A program made the translations under genes and the position numbers. This document shows, piece after piece, positions 1-11,029 of a DNA stretch of 64,000 nucleotides (positions are counted from its first letter, which is position 1; each line of letters begins with the position of its first letter). The notes under the pieces were generated by a model. The model did not search any database. It was not told the origin of the DNA and worked only from the letters and a program-made list of their open reading frames with translations. The stretch is from Lota lota (Eukaryota > Chordata > Actinopteri > Gadiformes > Lotidae): contig JACYXH010000783.1 in assembly GCA_026745465.1 (NCBI GenBank), positions 1,557,501-1,621,500 on the forward strand, read 5' to 3'.

Positions 1-3000
1 TTCAACTATCCATTTGGAGGCCTCAGTCTTACCAAAACGACAACAGAAAAAGGTTAAAAAGACAGTGCAGTGACGTCAAGCCCGAAGGTGGAGGCCAAAC
101 AGTCCATTCATTAAACAAAGCAGTTCCTTTATGTTTACATTCTTTAAATGTCAGGGCATTCACAGGAAACAAAAGTAAAATAATGGAATTGATGCCTTAC
201 TCATAACAAATGTGTCGTTCTAACTGAACAAAGGAATCTCTAAAACAAAAGATACCCTTCGAGCTTAGGCATGTTGTAATGCACCGAGACACACCTGATA
301 ATTCGTTTATAATTAGAACTAATTATTGTTCGCTTGACTCAACAGTTTTAAATGTATGTCGGTACATTGTAAAAGTACACAAGCCCTTTTAGTGGACAAA
401 TATAACTATAGCTATCGGTTTTCGAGCATGCTAAGCTGTTTCGATGGTGGTTCTTCATTTATTTATTTTACTGACTATAATTCCCATAAGAAAATAAACA
501 GATTGGAAACATACTTGCCCCTTTCAAATATCGGTTCAAAATAAGTCCAAAAGGTCCCAGTGACAGACAGAGACATCAGACAATATTTAAAAACGTTTTT
601 TCTAAAATAGCTCTATTTTTAAAGTCAAAGCCAATATTTGCCTTGAGCCTTTAGTCACTCCATAGATTGAGAAGTCATGTGCTTGAGATGGAGAATTCCT
701 CTCCCATTCATCTCCCATCTAGTTTCACATTCAACAACACCATTTGTTTTCATTTTGAAATACCAGATTTGTTTACGCTTGACAACACAGAGAAAAGGTT
801 TCAGGACAAGAGAGCTGAATAAAAGCTTGTTGACTAAAACGCCTAACATGACTCAAACTATTATACTTAAAAGTATTCATACACAGACAATGTTAGGCAA
901 TATATTTAACTGACTTAATACATGGCCCTATATGCTTATCTGGACAGTGATAGTCTGACAGTGAATTCTCATTTAGGTAATAAATCCAAACTTTAATTAA
1001 AATGATACCTCTAAATAAATCAAATAAAAAGTATCTCTACAAAGAACATGTGAGGATGTTAAGAACAATGTGAAATAAATGTGTGCACCGTATAAAGTAG
1101 GACATGTACCCTGGACCTCAGGTTATAGGCAAATTCTATTTTGAAAATAAATATTGGAAATGATATCTGCATTATGTGTGCATTACAGATGCGTAGCTAA
1201 ATGCGGTCACATCATCGGTTGCACAGAAAATAAAGATCCAACCAGTAACCTTCCACCGCACGGGGAGAGAGGGGACTTTTTGGAAAGCATGTGCATCATG
1301 AAGAAGGTTACTGAATAACATAAAAAGAACATATTTAAATTGTAACTTGTACCGAGTGATAGAGCGGCTTACAAACTACACACTTTGCCATCCTGGTGCA
1401 TTACGGGCTGTCTTGACACAAACACAATAGCTAGCAAAGACTGTTGAAGTTAAACTCTTAACAACTGCTGTTTGAATCACTGTGTATCGATACTCCCCGC
1501 GGTCAAGCCTTAGCAGACGTTGCGACGTAACTTATTTGCGACGTAATTCTTTATTTTATTTTTTTTCAAACAGAGAATTTGTCAGAACTGTGAGAAAGAT
1601 TGCGTCCAACGTTGTCCTGTTTTGCCTTTGACAGACACATGGCGCGCATTCCTTAATAGGAAATTAAAATAATAATAACAACGATCCACCCACTCTTTTT
1701 TTTTTAGACAGTAGTGTGTTTCTCTATTCTGGAAGTGTGGAACAACACTGAAGGATTTCGGTGTTGTACATGGGTGTTTTTCAGAGATGTAATGTGGATC
1801 TATTTCAGTGTACAAGTCCCATATTTGAAAATGGATTGATTAAAATCCCAATGTGTTAGATTACGCCCCTCCCAGTTAGAAGGTGGGATACCAGTATTGA
1901 AGGCACTATCGGTCAGCACTGACTAAAGAGATGTCCGTGTTATCTTAAGCTACGAGCTAGTTTAAATGTTACACATCATTTGGTATAAAAAACAAAAAAC
2001 TAACAAAAACACCATAATGCCCAGTTAGGTCAAGTGGCACCTTGCTCCCATAGATTACACCTCCCCCCAAAAGCTCCCATCTTCCTTTCAGTATATATAT
2101 GCAACAGTCTGCTCCTTCACCTGTTCCCAGTGCCAATGACCAAGACTTTTATTTTGAAGCTTCCCAGTAGCTGTGATTGGGGGACGTTGTATTCCGTATT
2201 GCTTGCCATATATTGTGTTGTACTATTGGCTTGATTTGTATTTCTATGCATTTAAGTGTATGTTATATATGAAGCCTTTGCTCTGCTTACGTTAAAACGT
2301 TACCCACTGGATCGAATGGCTGGGATTCTATAACTTGTAACGCAACGGGGGTGACGTTGTTTAACTGGTCGTCTGTCTGCTAGAACTATTTTCTCCTGTG
2401 TTTTATAAATGGACAACGTCATTCCAAGAGTTGTGTATCCATTCATTCAAGGGAAACAGCAAACAAATCACGCATCTAAAATGTCTTCATAGTCCAAGAC
2501 ATTTAAGATACTTTCAAATTCAATTAAGTATTACATTTCTTCAAATTTCCAATTTTGTGGCAGCGAATAACTAGTTAAGTATAATTTTACAGTCAAATGT
2601 TTCTGATTGTGTCAAGGGAATGCATTTGCGCCATTTCCTGTACATACTCCAGGAAACCGATTATTAGTTCAGAATACAATTAATATTGCTATCAAGGCCA
2701 GACACAGAGTACTGCCCTACTATACTGTGTGCTGAATAAAAAAAACTCTCCCCACTGCAATCTGCGACAAAACCCAACATGGAATCGAACCAGCAGTAGC
2801 AGTTTTATTCACTGCTATGACCTGTAAGAAACAGGCACTGCTGTTGTCATAAAGTAAACAGGTCCATACTTGCACAGTTAAAACAAATTCAACAGTTGCT
2901 GGTGAACAGTGAGTTGCCATGGTTTCATAAAACCAAAAACCAAGGCCTCTTCTTTTTTTTTTCATAGCATGAGCATAGAACGTTTGGTCATGGGATTCAA

Positions 3001-4486
3001 TTTGTTGTTATATTCCCTCTTATTTTATGTTTAAAATGCTTTTTGAATAGCAGCTTGTGATTTCAAATGTACGTGACCAAGGGACTTCTCTGACAGAGCC
3101 CTATTCAGTGGACTGTATCAAGAAGGCTGGCAGGTTGATCTATCCTTCGTACACCTGGGCGGACACTCCCGCTTGTGATGTCCCCAAATAGGGGCCCTTT
3201 AATCTACATTCTAATAGACAACATCTATTGTTGGTAGTTGGTGTCGTGCAATGCATATATGTTCACAGAGCCAGGGCTTGTAGTACGATAGCAAAAAGCA
3301 TGCACGGAGATATCGCAACCAAAAACTTTGACAACCAATTAGAGTAGTTAATGTTTTTCGGACACAGGCTTGTGTATTAGTGTGTATCAAGTCTAAACAC
3401 ATACAGCCTACATCCATACGTCCGTTTTGATCGTATGGGAACCCTACCCAGACTTGTTCTCCATTGTTTAAGTCTTGTTCTGCAGCCGTTGCACATAATA
3501 TATCAACATATCAGCTGCAAACGATGTCGAAATTTGGATTTCATTGTACCAAGTGCATCCTGGACTAAGTGCATAATAACAATAATAACCAAGAACTATA
3601 TGTAATTGTTAAAACTATACACAGCATGACAATAGTTACCAACAATTCTAAGAAAATCCCATACACCAATATCATACTCCCTTAAGCATAACAGCATTGG
3701 CTGTTCCTTCTGACTAGATTGTACAAATGGTTTGTGAATATATATAAATCAATGTGTTTTGTAATTGATTAATTTATTTAATGCTTATATGTTGTTTTTA
3801 GGTATCCTTATTGCGTACTAATCGGAAAACAATTAACAGAGAATGAAAATATTTTTGCTTATCTACAATTAGACCTCCATTATTAAACCTTATTTGACTT
3901 TTGAATTAAGAGCAATCAAGCTATAGCGCTAATTCGTCATCACTGTTTTATCGTATCATTGTGCTTTGCCGTGATCTCTGTTGTGATGCACCGGTTTCCT
4001 CTTGCTGAGTGTTCACAGAGTGTCCTCTCAGTCTTAAAGTGTTACCTATAGGGCACAAAGTGACACTAAGCAACGTGCATTAATTGTGGTAACTGACAGC
4101 TAGTTCATTTGGAATCACGGGTTTGGTTCACAACATCTTGGCACTAGTGGACCAGTTCCGGTACAGTATTTGAAAGAAAATGATTATGATCCTAAAACCA
4201 GTAGGATAGAGATATCAAAGAGAACCAGGGTAAAAACACATGAGATTCCCAACTTCTAAACGCTCGCAAACAAGATCTAAATGTGGCTAGCAAACGCCAG
4301 TCGAGCTGAGTTTTTGGTTGTAAGAGGATTTAAAATATTAAATATTAAAGATTTACGTCACAAGATTTCACGAAGGCTCAGGAAAGAAGGATAGGAGGAA
4401 AGAAAGAAATGATGTGTTTTGAGTGGCTCCAATCGGTGGCAGGTGATGTCACTTCTATAATATGTATGACTTAATGAGGTTTGAGT
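1..4486. other. gene-poor AT-rich stretch
   Basis: I see no supported coding exon, RNA gene or long repeat here apart from the short element at about 3085-3203. The open frames are short (about 80 residues or less), overlap on both strands and lack family resemblance or flanking splice sites. Many AATAAA/TTTATT motifs occur, so part of it could be the long 3' UTR of a gene that lies outside the window, but nothing proves that. Confidence 0.5.
3085..3203. mobile_element. short GGGCCC-ended interspersed element (MITE-like)
   Basis: This copy has the words 'gacactcccgcttgtgatgt' and 'aggggccctttaa'. Related words (a GGGCCC end, TGTGACGTCA/TGTGACATCA, 'gtgtccaccc', 'accaggtgtgg') recur near 17601-17712, 24347-24408, 47733-47962, 51085-51150 and 61728-61946, in intergenic DNA and introns. 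No coding capacity is visible. A short non-autonomous DNA transposon is the simplest reading. The boundaries are approximate. Confidence 0.45.
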
Positions 4487-5092
4487 TTAGGATTTGCATA
4501 CAGTTTTAGGAGGTGGTGATGGACGGTTTGGACGGGATAAATATGTTATCAGATGTGGCAGGTCTTGCACAGAATGCTGTAAAAAAGTAGCGATATCGTG
4601 AATAAAGTTGTCTTGTGTTGGGATTTTGTGAGGATCATGAATGAGGTCAACATTGTGCACCTTGCTGTTGGCAATATTAACCACTATAAGTAGGAAGTGT
4701 GATGGAAAGAGAATGTCAATGTTCAATGTACATTTTGGATGACATTCTCTTACAAAAAGGATGAGCAAAAAGGGGCCATTTTGTTTTGAATTCACTACTG
4801 CTCTAAAATGAAACGTTGGGTTATCTCTGTTTCGGTGGTGTGTATATTGAACAATCTCTTTTGTTGACGGTCCTTGCCAGGTCAGCCATTGTTTAAAGCC
4901 TCTTGTTAAGCGCATCCTCTTTTCCAAGCAGTACACCGTAGAGGTAATGTTGGCAACTGACCGGAGACCAGGATCATTGGTAGTGCAGTGGTGTGTGAAA
5001 GATTGATCAATAAATACCCAACGGCATAGATAAGTTGCTTGGTTAATGTGTGTGTTCGACTGAACTAGGTTGAACTGAACTAAGAGGACCAC
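4487..5092 (-). other. unassigned 201-codon ORF, partly duplicated at 6345-6542
   Basis: This is the longest open frame in the left 6.8 kb. I do not recognise the predicted protein, and there is no signal peptide, membrane segment or clear motif. A block of about 190 bp inside it (about 4690-4880) is repeated, diverged, at 6345-6542. In that copy the same reading frame (for example STKEIVQY) is interrupted by several stops. This suggests a decayed gene or mobile-element fragment present twice. The first copy could be an exon of a real gene, but I see no convincing splice partners. Confidence 0.25.
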
Positions 5093-6344
5093 TGGTACTT
5101 TATGTTGGATTGATTACAAAAGGGGGAATTTAAACTGTTTTAAGTCAACCAGTAAAAAAACTAAAATTGCCCAAAATGATATTGATTATTAGTGAAAATG
5201 CCATTAGCTCAAAAGTGTGGGTCAAGTCAAGCACACATGATTAATAACGATTATTTCTCCTTTGAAGAAAATTTAAATGCATATCCGTGTCAAAGCGGGT
5301 TATCCCAAAGTTTGGGATGAATTTTGTTTGGAAATTCTTGTAAAGGGGACATTAGAACAAATTGCAACTCTTGTAATGGGGATATTAGAAAATATTTAAC
5401 ACTGTAATTTAGTTTGAAATCCATCTATCCCTGCTGTTCGAATTTGCTCTTCATGTTTTGCAAGTCACTTGTCAGGCAAGTCACATGTTAGCAGTGTCAG
5501 TGGGAAGAAAAATTAAAAAAAACACGTGGAATCGGCAACAGCTCAGTTACTGCATCCTCCGATTTTTACATTGGTCAAACTCTATGTTAACCCGCTGGTT
5601 GCCATGCCAACGGGCTCAACACCTGTTTTAATGGGTTTCATTGAAAGAAAAATAAATTCAAATTTGTATTTTACGCCTTTAAAACGTGTTATTATGATGT
5701 GTATTGTTAAACAAAGTTCTTCTGGTGTGGCTTATCTATCACGGTTTAAATGAGACTGAGCTGAAATGCTGTTTTGTCATTGTGCTAATCTGAATATAAA
5801 TATTATATTATATATTAAAATATATTTGCTAACCGATTGTGTTGTCTGGAGCAGTCGTCTTTGAATTAAAAAAAAAGACATGTAAGTACATGTATACTTT
5901 TTTACTTGCCACATTGCACTTGTCCAAGTACAGGGGTAGTAAAACTGATTCAAATGACCATCTAATATACTTGTTTCTGTAGCATATTTTAGTGTGGTTA
6001 TATTTCTGATTCATGGCAGCTAACCCAGCTCCACAGTATCACAATAGAGCCTTAAAACCAGTTGTAGTTTTGAGCTGTATGTTTAATAATTCCTATAGAG
6101 AGAAATAGGGTTATCTTGTAAGCCAAAAGTTGCATTCCAAGTGCAAATCGTCAGTATGTTTGTAACATTAGATAAAACATGTCCTATCCCTTTCCTGATA
6201 TCGGCTTGAAAAGAGTGAATCACAAAAAGTCAAGAACTTAGACGTGTTGACATTGGGCTGGAAGTCTGCAGGAAAGACGAAGCTTCATCGTTCCTGCTAC
6301 GTTTTCTGGGTTCATTTGACACCTTGCTACTGTCCTTATTATAC

Positions 6345-6542
6345 TATTAGAAAGAAATGTGACAGAAAAAGAATGTTTTGAGTGCTCAATTTACATTTTG
6401 AATGAAATGACATTTCACAAACAAAAGAATGAGGAAAAGGGAGCCAATTAGTTTTGAGATCAATCCAAGTCAAAAACGAAACGTTGGGTCATCTCTACTG
6501 CGGTTGGTGTGCATATTGAACAATCTCTTTTGTTGATGAGTT
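6345..6542 (-). repeat. decayed second copy of the 4690-4880 block
   Basis: Both copies share 'tattgaacaatctcttttgt', 'aaacgttgggt' and an AGAATG-rich left part in the same order and orientation. This copy has stops in the frame that is open at 4487-5092. It lies about 350 bp upstream of the first exon of the SAMD9-like gene. Confidence 0.5.
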
Positions 6543-6682
6543 AAGCCACACTTAAGGCCGGGGACAATAGGTGAAGCCGACTAGAACAACAGAGGACCTG
6601 TCAGGAAACCGGTTCCAAAGAATGATAGGAGTCAAACCCAGGACTGAAAGTTTCCATGGCAGCTGTTCTGTTTGATTGAGGG

Positions 6683-6694
6683 GGAAATGAAACC
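6683..6694 (+). promoter_or_regulatory. IRF/ISRE-like site upstream of the SAMD9-like gene
   Basis: GGAAATGAAACC contains the IRF core AANNGAAA and resembles an interferon-stimulated response element, although it is imperfect. It lies about 140 bp upstream of the TATA box and about 200 bp upstream of the ATG. Known SAMD9/SAMD9L genes are interferon-inducible, so the position makes sense. A 12-bp match can also occur by chance. Confidence 0.4.
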
Positions 6695-6831
6695 AAATGT
6701 GTCAAACCACTCAATCATGAAATATGTAGGCAGGGTTTAACCCAGAGGGTAAAAATGCTCAAATGTTCACCAATATCAAATGTAGGTGACTACGGCTAGG
6801 CCTGTCAGTTTCAGAAGGCGTCACCTGGCTC

Positions 6832-6839
6832 TATATAAA
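6832..6839 (+). promoter_or_regulatory. TATA box of the SAMD9-like gene
   Basis: The sequence is TATATAAA. It lies about 52 bp upstream of the proposed ATG at 6891, a spacing that would leave a very short 5' UTR of about 20-30 bases. Confidence 0.5.
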
Positions 6840-6890
6840 GGTAAAGGTACTTCATTGACAGAAAAACCCTCCAATTGGACGGATTTCAGC

Positions 6891-9596
6891 ATGGCAGAAG
6901 ATGCGAACAGGTAAAGGGAAATGAGACATGTTTTCTTCTGTTACCTAACTAAATGCCTATATTATTGAAACCAGAGGCGGAAAGTACTTTCACTACTCAA
7001 ATACTGTCCTGGAGTATCAATTCAAACTAATTGTTAAAGTAGTTAGTAAAAGTCATTATGTAGCCTAATTATGTAATTAATAACTTAATATTGTACACCT
7101 TCACTCCATTACGTTTCACATTTTGGCCTATTGGGAGTTAAACACCCTAGCAACTACAACACCCTGGCCTACAAAATGATATTTGTCTTAACACATTTTT
7201 ACAGCTAGGATGCTTACTAAGGCATTTATACATAATCATTTTTGACACCTTGATACAGATTTCTTTGAATACAATTTTGTGTTGCATTTTCAGTTTAGCC
7301 TGTAATAATATATTTATAATGTCTTTAAAATGTTGGTTGGTAACTATCCGTTATATGCTCTGTATTACACACTGGGGTGCATGGGAATATGTATACACAC
7401 ACATACACATACATATATACATATACAAATACACATATATACACACATATTAACATGCATATATATATATATATATATACACACACACTATTATATATAT
7501 ATACGCATATATATACATACATATATTGGGTATTAATGGTTATAGAACACCAAATAAGTTACAACTGAGGTAAAAGAATAGTACAAAAAGAAATAAAGGA
7601 AGGTAGGAAGGAAGGACAGTAGGAAGACTTTAACAAAGGCAAACAAACAACCGAATGTCTCTTTCCTTCCTGTTCCCTTGCTAGGAACGAAGTGAGAACA
7701 GAGATGCAGAGAATAAGTGACCGTCGTCACCTGGACATTCTCTATGAAGACGCCTTTGAAGGAGAAACCATACACCCAGATGAAGCGCGACAAACAGAAG
7801 TCAACTTTTACCGCGGGGCTCCACCCGTGTGGTTGAATTTCCACCTCGCTGAAACAAACACACTTGAAGACCGTTTCATTAAACGGGATGGATATGATCA
7901 ACTTTGTCAACAAATCTTGAGCAAGCAATCTGGAGAGCTGAAAACGTCATATGTGCTTTTAAACCACACGCCAGGGAGCGGTGGCACCACACTGGCCATG
8001 CAGCTTCTCTGGGACTTGAAACGATCCTTCAGGTGTGCTGTTGTAGTTGACCCCACCTCAGACAGCTCGTTGATCGCTACCGACGTGGTTGATCTCTACA
8101 CTGCTGGCGAACTAAACGACTGTAAGACCGTGCTGCTGTTGGTGCAGGGTGTAAACGTGCACACTCTGCGAAACAGTTTAGTGGCAGAATTGTCTAAAAG
8201 GACGATCGACTCGGACAAACCCGTCGTGGTCATACTTAACTGTGTGAGAATTGCCAAAGACTCGGCTGAAAACTCTGCTGAAGATGTCAACCTCGGAGAA
8301 AAACTCTCTAGTAACGAGGCAGGCCAATTTAATTGGAAGAAAAAGTGGCTTCTCCAAAAGTACAGCACTGAGCATGCACAGTTCCATGGCTTCAACATTA
8401 TGCAAACCGATTTCTCCGAAGACTACGTCAAAAGCGCATGTGATGTTCTCAGCACAACACATCTCAAGTCTCGAATCTCAGGTCGTGGTCTCCAGCTTAC
8501 TGCTTGCATGTGCCTGTTGAACAGCTACGTCCCGGGCTCTTTCTTTCTAAAGAGTCACTGCGAGACATTTCTCAAGACTCATAACAGGACGGTTGAAGAG
8601 ACACTGAAACCGTTCAGGCATCTGATGGTTTGCTTCAATCCCAATGGAAGTGGTGAAAATGTCCTCCGCATGGCTCATCCAATGATAGCAGAGCAAGGCA
8701 CTCTGTCCTTGCATGAAGCAGGCGTGGACAGAAGTGACACGGCACTAATCTTGCTGAGTGAGCTATGTACTGAGGACCAGGCCCCGTCTCTAAATGGCTT
8801 CATTAAAGACTTGCTCATCAAACGAGAAACAGATAATTCTGGAAAACTGATGACTTTCTCCAGATTGATTTTAGACATTAAGAAATCGAATGGGAAAGAA
8901 AGGTGTTCGTTGGTTTTAAATAAGGCTGTCGTTACATTTCCTCAGGTAGGAAACTTCCCCCAGACACTTTCTCGTTTCTATTACCTAGAGAGGAAAGACT
9001 ACGCTAATGCATCGAAATGGGCAAAGAAAGCAAAACAAATCGCTCCTCGCAACTCCTTTATCGCTGACACACTGGGACAAGTCTACAAACACCATCTGCA
9101 CAGAGAATTGAAAAGGGAGTTCAACCTCAGCACCTCGACTAAAATCGTGGATCTCGCAAAGAAAGCCTTTGAAGCATTTGAACATGGAGAGAATCTTGCA
9201 GAAAAGGAACAAGAGATGAGAGACGGTTTGAGCCAACAGTCAACTATCTTTAACTTTAGGGTGAAAATTGGTTACTTGCAAGTTGCAAACACACTTTTTA
9301 ATCCGAAGAACGATCTAGTGAAAGCGACCACAGCAAACCAACAATCAGAATATAGAGATCTGATAACCCCTCTCTCAGATAAGATAAAAGAAAGAGCAAG
9401 ATTCATTAACATGTTACTGAGTTACTCAAAAAAGAGCTTCAATGAAGAAGACCCCGATTATGTTTTGTGTGAGGCCAGAACATGCTATAAAAATTACACT
9501 GGTGAGGCCTTGCCAGAAGGTCTTGGAACAGGACCCACAGAAGACAAGCTTCGTTTTCTTCATCAGAACTGGCAGACTAACATTAACTTAACTTAA
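6891..9596 (+). CDS. samd9l: short SAMD9/SAMD9L-like protein (NTPase-TPR part), two exons
   Basis: SAMD9 and SAMD9L are cytosolic antiviral and growth-restricting proteins that act on translation. Exon 1 (6891-6910) encodes MAEDANR and ends in a gtaaag donor. Exon 2 starts at 7685 after ttgctag, and the phases match, giving about 643 aa to the stop at 9594-9596. Visible parts are a stretch like the end of the SIR2-like region (residues about 10-85), a P-loop (HTPGSGGTT, about residues 100-109) followed by an NTPase domain, then a helical TPR-like region around SRFYYLERKDYANASKWAKK. Family members usually have about 1500-1600 residues with SAM, AlbA-like and SIR2-like parts in front; those are absent. 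The family's C-terminal OB-like end is present just downstream but in another frame, so the gene is either broken or has an assembly error near 9587. It could be a pseudogene or a real truncated paralogue. Family identity is secure; function is not. Confidence 0.78.
7387..7530. repeat. AT/CA-rich microsatellite in the SAMD9-like intron
   Basis: Interrupted (CA)n and (TA)n runs lie in the single intron, about 155 bp before the exon 2 acceptor. Open frames here on both strands are repeat artefacts made of Tyr-Ile-His. Confidence 0.85.
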
Positions 9597-9982
9597 AAGA
9601 AACGGTCGAAAGCTTGAAGTGCTCCTTCCAGGAAACACATGAGAAATATTTCAGGTCCAGGTACCTTCTGCCCCTCCTTTACCTTGAAAGTGAGGGAGCC
9701 AAGGTCAGAGTTCACGGAAAGGTCCGTTATTACAAAGTGTACACCACTGTGGGTGATGAAGAAATAGAGCTGGATGTGGATCTTCCCGAACAACTTGTTC
9801 TCCGCAGGTCTGGGCCAGTGACCTTTCACCTTGGATTTACCATCAGAGGCCCTACAGCCTATGACATTGAGTCGATTAAGAGGCGATTACCGATAAAAGG
9901 TTCGAATTTTTTGTTACAATGTTTACATATCAAGATTTATGTTGACGGGGAGGTGGATTTTCTGTGGTTGTTCAGAAAATAG
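9587..9982 (+). pseudogene. samd9l: out-of-frame C-terminal OB-like part of the SAMD9-like gene
   Basis: The frame opens right after a TAA at 9584-9586 and runs to TAG at 9980-9982. It encodes the family's C-terminal end, including RSRYLLPLLYLE and VTFHLGFTIRGPTAYDIE. The two frames overlap at 9587-9593, so one missing base (or two extra) would separate them. No splice sites fit the gap, so an intron is unlikely. It is either a genuine frameshift that removes the OB-like end from the protein or a sequence error. Confidence 0.7.
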
Positions 9983-10369
9983 AAAAATATGTGTTAACTA
10001 TATATTTCTTGTAAGAATTGTTCTTATCGCCCATGCAGGTGTTCTACTACGACAAGTCAAACATGGCGGCCAACCGCAGACCTGAACCAACCGTCCTACA
10101 CATAAACCAACGGGTTTTTAGACTTTGGCTTGGATGTTGTTTTTTTGGGGTTTTGAAGTCTTGCAAATAATTGTATGTATTGCTAATTGATTGCTTTTTT
10201 CTCTCTAAATAATCGTCTTATACGTTACATTTTATTCATATTGAATTTACGTGTAAGAAATAACAAAATTTGGATCTGCATGCGACACTGGCACACTGCT
10301 ACAAATATGAGTTGGACAAAAAATACATTCTTTCTGAATAGATGAGTAATTACATTAAGATTTGAGAAG

Positions 10370-10460
10370 ATGGCCAAGTGAAAGATTCTGGGTTTGAAAC
10401 TCCCATGTCTGCAGTGTACCTGTAGGCATCCTTGAGCAAGATGCCTTACCGATACTCGCT
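10370..10460 (+). mobile_element. tRNA-derived SINE-like fragment
   Basis: It contains 'gggtttgaaactccca', which resembles a degraded tRNA B box, followed by 'gtaggcatccttgagcaaga'. The same downstream words occur at 29380-29440 and 63478-63530. Confidence 0.5.
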
Positions 10461-10875
10461 CATTAATAAACATGTTTATGAAAAATGTCAAGACAAGTCA
10501 CTTTGGTATGCGTCTTCAAATTCCAAAAAGTAAAGCGGTAAATCTTAAATACACACCCCTATAGTTCTTTAAGTCTGAGTCCCAGAGAACCTGTATATGT
10601 ACACGCTGATGCCATCACATGGCTTTGCTAGCTCTGGCCATGGTAAGCTATGAAGACCCTCTAGAACCCGGTCACAAGGTTTTCCAAACAGGAAAGGTGA
10701 ATCAGTGGCGACTGGCCTCATTCACCTCGCGGCCATCTTGGTTCTAAACGCTAGTTGGGCCGCCCAGTAGACCTACCAACAGTAAAGTAATGCAACAACG
10801 GAAAAGCAGTGCGATCTGCGCAAAACGGGGAACACCATAGACGACTAGAGGGAATCATTGTTCGGGAGTGGATAC

Positions 10876-10881
10876 AGTTTA
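10876..10881 (-). terminator. polyadenylation signal of mrpl48
   Basis: TTTATT on the plus strand reads as AATAAA on the minus strand. It lies about 150 bp beyond the mrpl48 stop codon, a usual distance for a short 3' UTR. Confidence 0.55.
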
Positions 10882-11029
10882 TTCAACTAGCACAACTAGT
10901 CACAATCAATACATCACCGTTGTTGGTTTAAAACGGTGCACAACATTGGGTGTAGGAGGCAAGAGGAACGAGGGAACACTGGGTTTTCATTTTTGCTTGG
11001 ACGTGGACGCGGAATGTTCCGGAAGACGG

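Larger units (their letters stand above)
9983..11029. other. intergenic spacer with retroposon remnants
   Basis: No gene is supported. It holds a SINE-like tail at about 10370-10460 ('gcatccttgagcaagatgcc', shared with copies at 29.4 and 63.5 kb) and one arm of an inverted-repeat element at about 10708-10765 ('tcgcggccatcttggttct', shared with 31982-32097). The mrpl48 polyadenylation signal lies near 10876. Confidence 0.55.
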
